From Syntrophobacteria bacterium (lineage in GTDB: Bacteria > Desulfobacterota > DSWW01), in assembly GCA_030145435.1 (NCBI GenBank), contig JAQYVQ010000119.1, forward strand, positions 1-5,894: a stretch of DNA of 5,894 bases, read 5' to 3'. The number at the start of each line of letters is the position of its first letter. Positions within the stretch are counted from its first letter, which is position 1. Of the stretch, positions 1 through 5,894 are shown piece by piece. Both the position numbers and the translations under genes were made by a program. The notes below the pieces were generated by a model, which had not been told where the DNA came from, searched no databases, and saw only the letters and a list, made by a program, of their open reading frames with translations.

Positions 1-2096
1 TGGAAGTGCCGGAAGGCCTGGCAGAGACACCCCTCGCGTGTGAGGAACTCGACCGGGCGAAATGGAGCCCGAACCCGTTAGGCCAGGACTATTTCGCCCT
101 CCTCCTCGAAGTCTCGGAAGTTCCCCTCACAGAGGTCTCCATGACCTCCTGCTGGGCCTGTGGCCTGTGGAAACAGGCTCCCTCATCCTATCCCGACATG
201 CCCGAAGAAGCGACGGAAGTGCTCCTGTTTCAGCGGGCTCAGTGCCATCGGGCTCTCGGCATGCAAAAAGAGGCCCTCGAGGACTGCCGCAGGATCCTGC
301 GCCGGTTTCCGAGGGGAAATCTCTCTCAGGAGGCAATTCAATCCATCGTGGAAGTCCTCGTTCAGCAAGGGAATCACAAGGCCGTGGCGAGCCTCTTCGG
401 CGATCTCGACGGCGATCATCGAGAAGATCTGCTGCCAACGAGCCTCTATCTAATCGCCCAGAGCTTCTACGCCCTGGGAATGGACGAACCGGCTGAGGAG
501 TTGCTGAAGCAAGTCCCGCCCAACGCCGAGGCTTACGCATACGCCCTCTACACACTCGCCCAGATCTTCTACCGAAAGGGAGACCGGGACCGGGCGCTGC
601 TCATCATCCGCGTCGTCCACGACGCTCCACCCGAGGTGGAAGTGCCTCAAGTGCTGAAAGAAATGGCCTGGCTCACCCAGGCCAGGATGCTCTACCAGCA
701 GAAGAGCTACGACAAGGCGATCGAAGGATTTCAGGCCCTCAGGCAATCATCCTACTTCCTGCCGGAGGCCCTGATGGGGATGGGCTGGTGTTACAAGGAG
801 CAGGGAGACTTTCCCAAATCCATCGCCTTTTTTCAGGCCGTGGAGTCGTCCTTTGCGGATGTGGACATCCTGGCCGAGGCCCATCTGGAAATGGCCGACG
901 TCTTCGCGAAGGCAAAGAGCTATCCGGAGGCCTTCCAGGCCTATCGCAATGCCCTGAACGATCTTCATTTTCGCATTTCCCAATACAAGAAGTACGGTAC
1001 GGATCCTGAGTGGCTGACCTGGCTGGCAGAGAGATTCCTGGACCGGCCGTGGAGTGTCGTCGGGGTCCCCGCCGACGCCCCGATGATGAACCAAGAAGGG
1101 GACCTCCCCGAGGAGATGGAACCCCTGCTGGAGAGGGCAAAGTACACCTCGCCCCGTTTGAAGACATTGTTCGGGATGCGCGAAGGATTGAAGCAGATCG
1201 CCGTCCTCCTCGACGAGGTTGCATCCCCTGCATCCACAGACCCGGCAGAAGGGGGCGTCGCTCCCGAGGCCTATCCTCCCCTGGATGTCACCGTTCCGTC
1301 ACTGGAACCTTCTCTTTCCGCTCTCCTGGACATCACTTTTGCCCTGCTGGACATGGAGTACCGATCGATCTATTCCGGGAGCATACTCGGTCTGCTGACC
1401 CAAGAAGAAAAAGCGACATTCTTGCAGGACTGCCTGGTTTTCTACCGGACAGCACTCGAGACGCTGCTCCTCCCCCCGGAGGCCGGAGAGGACGCCCAGG
1501 CCGCCTTGAGGCATCTGCAGAGCACCGTACGGCATCTTCCGTTCTCCTTGGAGGAGAGGCAGAGGGTTCTGGCCAAGCTGACGTACACGATGCGGAGCCT
1601 CGAGGATGCCGAAGCGATCCTCGAGCAGTGGGCAGACGGGGTGCAGGAGGTCTCCTCGAGCGAAACACAACCGACCCGCTTCCTGCTCCTCGAGAAATGG
1701 ATGACCCTCGTCCGGGTGTTCCTCTCTCTTCGCAGTTGGGACGTTCAGTCTCCCACCGTGTTCTTGCTCGATAACCCCTCCCTCGAAGAACATCGGCCCG
1801 CCCCGATCCTCTCTTCCCAGGCCATGCTTGGCCGGATGGATCAACGGCTCGACACGATCTGGCAGAGGCTTGGGCTTCTCACCGAACGGGAGATCGCAAA
1901 CCTTCACATCGAACAGCTCGAGGGGCTCGAGGGGCTTCTCGCACGCACGCAGTTCGATTATGCGGATGCCCTCGTGCAGGAGCAGGAGAGGATCCTCGAC
2001 AGCCTGAAGGACGGGCCGCCCGAGGGGGATGCCGAGGACACGCCTGAAACGAGAGTCTTTGATAGGACAGAGGAACCCGGCGAAGAGAACAGATAG
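1..2096 (+). CDS. TPR-repeat protein, 5' partial, function unknown
   Basis: The frame is open from the window edge (first whole codon at 3) to a TAG at 2094-2096. A GTG at 6 could formally start a 696-residue protein, but there is no room for a ribosome binding site and the frame continues upstream, so I read it as 5' truncated. Counting from that GTG, about seven TPR-like helical pairs lie at residues 71-102, 106-136, 143-172, 176-208, 216-250, 251-283 and 288-320, with typical A-x-x-x-Y/F-G and E/K-A positions (for example GWCYKEQGDFPKSIAFFQ). Residues 321-400 are helical, 405-435 are a Pro/Ala-rich linker, 436-665 are helical without clear TPR consensus, and 668-696 form an acidic tail. 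The true N-terminus is missing, so any signal peptide or lipobox is unseen. TPR folds mediate protein-protein contacts and no catalytic motif is visible. The specific role is unknown; a partner role with the downstream exported TPR protein is inferred from gene order. Confidence 0.88.
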   Translation, partial: EVPEGLAETPLACEELDRAKWSPNPLGQDYFALLLEVSEVPLTEVSMTSCWACGLWKQAPSSYPDMPEEATEVLLFQRAQCHRALGMQKEALEDCRRILRRFPRGNLSQEAIQSIVEVLVQQGNHKAVASLFGDLDGDHREDLLPTSLYLIAQSFYALGMDEPAEELLKQVPPNAEAYAYALYTLAQIFYRKGDRDRALLIIRVVHDAPPEVEVPQVLKEMAWLTQARMLYQQKSYDKAIEGFQALRQSSYFLPEALMGMGWCYKEQGDFPKSIAFFQAVESSFADVDILAEAHLEMADVFAKAKSYPEAFQAYRNALNDLHFRISQYKKYGTDPEWLTWLAERFLDRPWSVVGVPADAPMMNQEGDLPEEMEPLLERAKYTSPRLKTLFGMREGLKQIAVLLDEVASPASTDPAEGGVAPEAYPPLDVTVPSLEPSLSALLDITFALLDMEYRSIYSGSILGLLTQEEKATFLQDCLVFYRTALETLLLPPEAGEDAQAALRHLQSTVRHLPFSLEERQRVLAKLTYTMRSLEDAEAILEQWADGVQEVSSSETQPTRFLLLEKWMTLVRVFLSLRSWDVQSPTVFLLDNPSLEEHRPAPILSSQAMLGRMDQRLDTIWQRLGLLTEREIANLHIEQLEGLEGLLARTQFDYADALVQEQERILDSLKDGPPEGDAEDTPETRVFDRTEEPGEENR

Positions 2097-2102
2097 GAGG
2101 AG
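2095..2102 (+). promoter_or_regulatory. Shine-Dalgarno for the second TPR gene, overlapping the upstream stop codon
   Basis: AGGAGGAG lies nine bases before the ATG at 2112 and is a near-perfect match to the anti-Shine-Dalgarno of 16S rRNA. Its first two bases belong to the TAG stop (2094-2096) of the upstream gene. A ribosome terminating there sits on the next initiation site, which suggests translational coupling within one operon. The site also fixes 2112 as the start of the downstream gene. Confidence 0.88.
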
Positions 2103-2111
2103 TCCGTACTC

Positions 2112-2216
2112 ATGGTTGCGTCAGAGTTACCGCCCACGGGGCGAAAAGGCCGCCTTCGAATTCTCGTATGGGTCTCCCTGTTTCTGACGATGATGCTTTC
2201 CGGTGAGGTTCATGCC
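2112..2216 (+). other. Sec signal peptide of the large TPR protein
   Basis: The encoded residues 1-35 show the three classical parts. The n-region is somewhat long, with a basic cluster (RKGRLR, residues 11-16). The h-region (ILVWVSLFLTMML, 17-29) is uninterrupted and hydrophobic. The c-region ends in V33-H34-A35, which fits the small-residue -3/-1 rule for signal peptidase I, with cleavage before G36. No twin arginine and no cysteine at +1 are present, so Tat export and lipoprotein processing are unlikely. An uncleaved membrane anchor is the main alternative. Confidence 0.85.
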
Positions 2217-5200
2217 GGTCTGTTTCAGAAGAAGCAGGAGAAAAAGGAACCCTCCGAGGACCTTTTTCAAAGGGCGGAAGAGAATGCGGAAGAAATTTCC
2301 CAACGGATGCACAGGGAAGAGACGGAGACCCGTAAGGCGAGCCCGAAGGAGATCGTCGAGTCAGAGAATCAGAATCGAACCCGGGCGATCCAGAAGTACA
2401 GGGCCTTGTTGGCCGGCAAGAATCGCCTCGATCCGGCTACCGTCGAGGTAAGCATGCTCAACCTCGCGCACCTGATTTTCGAGCGATGTCTTGCCGGCTA
2501 CCGCGACGACATGCGCTCCTATGACGACGCCTACAGGCAATACCAGCTCGGCTACAAGAGCGCCGAACCCGACACGCTGCCTCGATACAATTTTGAGGCC
2601 GCCCGGGAAGCGTACAACGCCTTTCTCGAGGCCTTCCCCGATTCGAAGTATCGAGCCGAGGTGATCTACAACCTGGCCTACTCATACGAAGAAGAGGGGG
2701 ATTTGGACAGGGCCGTTTCTCTGTACGACGAGCTCGCATTAACTTCCCCCACGGCTGCCTTTGCTCCGGAGATCTCCCTGCGCCTCGGCGAACACTCGTT
2801 CGAAACGAACCGGTTCAATAAGGCGATCGAGTACTACGAGAAGGTGCTGGCACTGGGGGATACCCCGCAGTACGAGAAGGCCCTGTTCAAGATCGGCTGG
2901 TCCCACTACGCCATGGATCAGTTCGAAGAGGCCGAGGCATCCTTTGCGCGGGTCCTCGCACTGAACACGAAACGAACAGAAGGCAGGCAAGGCGATCTCT
3001 ACCAAGAGTCCCTGGAGATTCTTGCCAAGATCTTGAGTGAGACCGGCGGGGCCACCGCGCTCGAGGCCTTCCTGAAGACCCACAAGAGCCCGGCCTACGG
3101 CCTGGACCTTTCCGTCGAGCTCGGCGCCTACTTCCAGGAAACGGCCCGGTACGGAGAGGCGATCGATACGTACCGGGAGATCCTGGACACCTATCCGAAT
3201 GCGTCACAGGCCCCCTTTGTGGAGCAGTCGCTCATCGAGTCCCTGAAGACGGAGAAGCGATACGCAGAGGCGCAAGGCCTTCAGGCATCGATGATCGACC
3301 GATACGGGAGCGGAACCGCCTGGGACCAGGCGAACCAGGACCTTGATCTGCGAAGACAGGTGGACGATATCCTCCAGGAGGCCCTGAACCAGGAACTCAT
3401 CGCCCATCACAAACTCGCCCGCGAAACCAAGGATCCGAAGGAATACGAGAAAACGATTGCCCTGTACGGGAAGATGCTGGCTTACTTCCCGGAAGGGGAA
3501 AAGGCGTACGAAACACGTTTTCTCTTCGCCGAGTGCCTCTACGAATCCGGACGGCTCGAAGAGGCGGCAAGCCAGTACAAGCAGGTCGCCGACGTGGAGA
3601 CCTTTGCCCGGTATCGGGACAAGGCGGCCTCGAAGCGTATTCAGTGCCTCGAGGCGTTGCGTGCAGAAGAGCGCATCGATGTGGACACCCTGCTCGTGGC
3701 CTACGAGGACTACCTCCGGATGGATCCGGAAAGCGAGAAGGCCATCCCTATTCTGTTCAAACAGGGAGAAATCCTCTTCAATGCCGGCCGCTACGAGCCG
3801 GCAGCGCTCATCTTTCGTGAAATCATCGAAACGCGCCCGAAGAACAAGGATGTGCTCCGTGCCTGGATCCTTGAACTGGAGGCCCTGTTCGAAGGCGGAC
3901 AGTACGTGGCCCTGGAACAACGGGCGCGCGATCTGGAGCAACAACCCTTCGACCTGACGGAGAAACAGAAGAATCGGACGGAGCACCTGCTGCGCTTCGC
4001 CCAATTCCAGCAGGCGCGCGTGGATCAGGAGGCAGGGAACTACATCCAGGCAGCGGAACGCTTCGAGAGACTCGTGGAAGAGGCCCCGCAGATCGAAATC
4101 GCACCGGACGCGCTCTTCAACGCCGCCGTATCCTACGAGCAGGCGGCCGAGCCGTCCAAGGCGGCCGCCTGCTACGAGAAGATCGTCCTCAACTACCCGA
4201 CTTCCGAACACTACGCCGATTCCCTGCTCGCCCCCCTGGCCTACTACGAGAAGACCGAACAATGGGATCGGCTCCTTCTGCATCTGGAAAAGCTCTATCA
4301 GAAGGACCCGAAGAGTTCCCTGGCCAAAGAGACCCTGTACAAGCTCGGCAAACGTTTCTACAAGAACGAAAATTATCCAAAGGCCCGCCAGATCTTCGCC
4401 CAGTATGTACAGCATTATCCTGCAGACACCTCCCGGAAGCTCGAGATTGTCTACCTCGAGACGCTGATGAGCGAGGCGGAAGGGAACAAGCAAGATGCGA
4501 TGGAAGGATACAGTCGCTTCCTCACGGCCTACGGAAGCGCAAAAGCGAGCGAACCCTCCCTCACGGTGGACCCGCTCTATCTTGCCACGGCACGCTTTAG
4601 GACACTGGACCCGGTCTACGAAGAGTACCTGTCCGTCCAGCTAAAGGAACCCCTGAAGAAGAATCTTGAAAGGAAGCAGTCTCTTCTCGACCGCGTCGTT
4701 TCGGGGTATATGGAAACGGTCAAATCCGGGGCCGGCGAGTACGCCCTGGCGTCCGCCTACCGGGTGGGGGAGGCTTACCAGGATTTCTGGAAGGCCCTGC
4801 TCACGTCGGAGATGCCGGGGGGCTTGAGCGCGGAAGAGAAAGGGGTGTACCGGGAGCTCCTGAAGGAGCAGGGCGAGCCCTACCGGGAGAAGGCGTTGGC
4901 TTCGTACGAAATCACGCTCCAGAAGGCACAGGACAAAGGCGTATTCAACGAATGGGTCCTCAAGACCTACAACCGCCTCGCCTCGCTCGACCCGGATCGC
5001 TATCCACCGATGCTGCAGGACGCCCTGGTCTGGAAGGAGGCCTGGCAGCCGAAACGGTCTCTCGTCCGAACAATCGACCTGTCTGAACCTCGCGCGTTTT
5101 CCTCCAAGCAGGCAGCCTCCCTGCAATCGGCCCTCGACAAGATTCTGAACGATTTGCAGAAGGGAATGAAGAAAGGAAAACTCGACCGCTCCCAGATTCT

Positions 5201-5894
5201 TCGTTCCGTCCAGCTCCTGCACGAACTCGTCGAGAAAGAACCCACGCTGTACGAGGTGTATTTCAATCTCGGCATCCTGTACCAGATCATCGGCGAGAAC
5301 GAAAAGGGGCGCCGGGCATACAAGGAATCCTTGAAACAACACCCCCGCAACCCGGTGGCCCACCTCAATCTGGGCATCCTCGAGCTGGAAGAGGGCAACC
5401 TGCAGGAAGCGGAGCGCGGTTTCAAGGAGTTGTCTCTGCTCAGCCCGAAATACGCTGGGGCCTTCTACCTCCTGGGTGTCTGCAAGAGCAAGCGGGGAGA
5501 ATACGAAAAGGCGCTCGAGCCTCTCCAAAAAGCGATTGCCCTGCTCCCACAATTCCTCGACCCCTCCGTGGAGTTGGGAAGGGTCCAGAAAGAACTCGGT
5601 CAGGAGGAAGATGCAAGAAAGAGCTTTCTCAATGTTCTGAAAAACCCCAAGGCGAGTCCTCGTGTTCTCCGGATGCTCGCGTACCGGCTCATGGAAGTAG
5701 GCTGGATCGAGGAAAGCATTGCCGCCTACACGCATATCCTGCAAGGCGAGGAACCCACCTACGGGGACTGGAACAACCGGGGAGTGGCCTATCGGCGGCA
5801 AGGGGATGGGAAGCGAGCCCGAAAAGATATCGTCCAGGCCTCGGAACTGGATTCGAACAGGCCGGAGGCCTTTAACAACCTGGGGAGAATCTAC
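2112..5894 (+). CDS. Very large exported TPR-repeat protein, 3' partial
   Basis: ATG at 2112 opens a frame with no stop through the final base (1261 codons), so the C-terminus is outside the window. Residues 1-35 are a Sec signal peptide: a basic start with R11, K12, R14 and R16, a hydrophobic core at about 17-30, and VHA before G36. There is no lipobox cysteine, so a soluble periplasmic or secreted protein is expected. Residues 36-95 are highly charged and helical. Irregular TPR-like repeats follow: about 162-284 (AIEYYEKVLALG, ALFKIGWSHYAMDQFEEAE), 333-400, 444-494 (AYETRFLFAECLYESGRLEEA), 530-590 and 644-770. Residues 873-966 form a Gly/Trp-containing module, and 1046-1261 hold canonical 34-residue TPRs. 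No enzyme motif is seen, so a scaffold role is inferred. The repeat style recalls large TPR proteins of Myxococcota and Desulfobacterota envelope or motility complexes; this is an unsearched recollection. The gene sits 15 bases after another TPR gene and is probably coupled to it. Confidence 0.92.
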   Translation, partial: MVASELPPTGRKGRLRILVWVSLFLTMMLSGEVHAGLFQKKQEKKEPSEDLFQRAEENAEEISQRMHREETETRKASPKEIVESENQNRTRAIQKYRALLAGKNRLDPATVEVSMLNLAHLIFERCLAGYRDDMRSYDDAYRQYQLGYKSAEPDTLPRYNFEAAREAYNAFLEAFPDSKYRAEVIYNLAYSYEEEGDLDRAVSLYDELALTSPTAAFAPEISLRLGEHSFETNRFNKAIEYYEKVLALGDTPQYEKALFKIGWSHYAMDQFEEAEASFARVLALNTKRTEGRQGDLYQESLEILAKILSETGGATALEAFLKTHKSPAYGLDLSVELGAYFQETARYGEAIDTYREILDTYPNASQAPFVEQSLIESLKTEKRYAEAQGLQASMIDRYGSGTAWDQANQDLDLRRQVDDILQEALNQELIAHHKLARETKDPKEYEKTIALYGKMLAYFPEGEKAYETRFLFAECLYESGRLEEAASQYKQVADVETFARYRDKAASKRIQCLEALRAEERIDVDTLLVAYEDYLRMDPESEKAIPILFKQGEILFNAGRYEPAALIFREIIETRPKNKDVLRAWILELEALFEGGQYVALEQRARDLEQQPFDLTEKQKNRTEHLLRFAQFQQARVDQEAGNYIQAAERFERLVEEAPQIEIAPDALFNAAVSYEQAAEPSKAAACYEKIVLNYPTSEHYADSLLAPLAYYEKTEQWDRLLLHLEKLYQKDPKSSLAKETLYKLGKRFYKNENYPKARQIFAQYVQHYPADTSRKLEIVYLETLMSEAEGNKQDAMEGYSRFLTAYGSAKASEPSLTVDPLYLATARFRTLDPVYEEYLSVQLKEPLKKNLERKQSLLDRVVSGYMETVKSGAGEYALASAYRVGEAYQDFWKALLTSEMPGGLSAEEKGVYRELLKEQGEPYREKALASYEITLQKAQDKGVFNEWVLKTYNRLASLDPDRYPPMLQDALVWKEAWQPKRSLVRTIDLSEPRAFSSKQAASLQSALDKILNDLQKGMKKGKLDRSQILRSVQLLHELVEKEPTLYEVYFNLGILYQIIGENEKGRRAYKESLKQHPRNPVAHLNLGILELEEGNLQEAERGFKELSLLSPKYAGAFYLLGVCKSKRGEYEKALEPLQKAIALLPQFLDPSVELGRVQKELGQEEDARKSFLNVLKNPKASPRVLRMLAYRLMEVGWIEESIAAYTHILQGEEPTYGDWNNRGVAYRRQGDGKRARKDIVQASELDSNRPEAFNNLGRIY
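4728..5009 (+). other. Gly/Trp-containing helical module within the large TPR protein (residues 873-966)
   Basis: This segment does not follow TPR consensus. In order it shows a G-A-G-E-Y start (873-877), a helix with YRVGEAYQDFW (883-893), a hinge with M-P-G-G-L-S (901-906), a charged helix with Y-R-E-L-L-K-E-Q (913-920), a further helix with Y-R-E-K-A-L-A-S-Y-E (924-933), an F-N-E-W motif (945-948) and a closing L-D-P-D-R-Y-P-P (959-966). From memory, a similar block (GAGEW ... GLTEEE ... YNEW ... YPP) recurs in large TPR proteins of Myxococcota and Desulfobacterota. I could not search this. It separates the irregular repeats from the canonical C-terminal array. Confidence 0.55.
5247..5894 (+). 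repeat. Canonical 34-residue TPR array in the large TPR protein (residues 1046-1261, continues past the window)
   Basis: Six consecutive repeats are each exactly 34 residues (102 bases): 1046-1079, 1080-1113, 1114-1147, 1148-1181, 1182-1215 and 1216-1249. A seventh begins at 1250 and is cut by the window end. Landmark positions recur in register: a Leu/Gly pair in helix A (FNLGILY, LNLGILE, YLLGVCK, VELGRVQ, NNRGVAY, NNLGRIY), a Gly turn (GEN, GNL, GEY, GQE, GWI, GDG) and an Ala in helix B. Several repeats end in Pro near position 32. The repeats are related as protein; their DNA has diverged and is not a simple nucleotide tandem repeat. Confidence 0.9.

Noticed and set aside
6..8. GTG as the true start of the first gene
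   Set aside because: Only five bases precede it, no ribosome binding site can be seen, and the frame is open to the edge. An upstream start is more likely, though it cannot be excluded.
1010..1774. 254-codon + strand ORF in an alternative frame
   Set aside because: It is an Arg/Pro/Gly-rich translation typical of an out-of-frame read in G+C-rich DNA, and it lies wholly inside the first TPR gene, whose frame continues intact on both sides.
1299..1907. 202-codon antisense ORF over the first TPR gene
   Set aside because: It is codon-register antisense of the first gene, bounded by a sense TCA at 1299, and its protein is without recognisable features.
1919..1938. Short direct repeat around GAGGGGCTCGAGGGGCTT
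   Set aside because: It encodes Leu-Glu-Gly-Leu-Glu-Gly-Leu-Leu in frame and consists of two copies of a nine-base unit. This is within normal coding variation and no array or slippage signature extends beyond it.
2097..2111. Separate promoter or terminator between the two genes
   Set aside because: The gap is 15 bases, filled by the Shine-Dalgarno and its spacer, with no hairpin and T-run. An internal promoter inside the first gene's 3' end cannot be excluded, but none is recognisable.
3204..4493. 429-codon antisense ORF
   Set aside because: Its codons are exact reverse complements of the TPR gene's codons and it ends at a sense TCA. Its Leu/Val/Gly-rich, low-diversity translation is what Glu/Lys/Tyr-rich TPR helices give when read backwards. 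It has no signal peptide, domain or convincing ribosome binding site.
4641..5801. 386-codon antisense ORF
   Set aside because: This is the same codon-register shadow, ending at the sense CTA codon at 4641-4643. The sense strand here encodes perfectly phased 34-residue TPRs, so the sense frame is the real one.

Overview
The window is almost entirely protein-coding and holds two genes, both on the + strand. The 5' end (1-2096) is the tail of a tetratricopeptide-repeat (TPR) protein whose start lies upstream. After a 15-base gap carrying a strong Shine-Dalgarno sequence, a second and much larger TPR gene starts at 2112. It reads without a stop for 1261 codons to the last base, so its 3' end lies outside the window. 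Nothing is left unexplained at gene scale: there are no RNA genes, mobile elements, CRISPR arrays, terminators or recognisable promoters. Several long antisense ORFs are codon-register shadows of these two genes.

Gene 1 has about seven helix-turn-helix TPR-like units in its first half, then a Pro/Ala-rich linker, a helical region of unknown family and an acidic tail. Gene 2 encodes an exported protein with a clear Sec-type signal peptide. After that come a charged helical segment, irregular TPR-like repeats, a conserved-looking Gly/Trp-containing module (residues 873-966), and finally canonical TPRs in perfect 34-residue register that run off the window.

The organism is probably a diderm bacterium. 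The evidence is the Sec signal peptide on a huge TPR scaffold, roughly 55-60% G+C by eye, strong G/C preference at third codon positions and near-absence of TTA, CTA and TCA codons. The style of the gene 2 repeats resembles, from memory, large periplasmic TPR proteins of Myxococcota, Desulfobacterota and relatives, some of which lie beside TolQ/ExbB-TolR/ExbD-type proton-channel genes or belong to the gliding (Agl/Glt) machinery. That is family-level recollection and was not searched; no such partner gene is in this window.

The two genes are very likely co-transcribed and translationally coupled, because the second gene's Shine-Dalgarno overlaps the first gene's stop codon. The simplest reading is a pair of envelope-associated TPR scaffold proteins that work in the same assembly. 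Their specific partners cannot be determined from this sequence.
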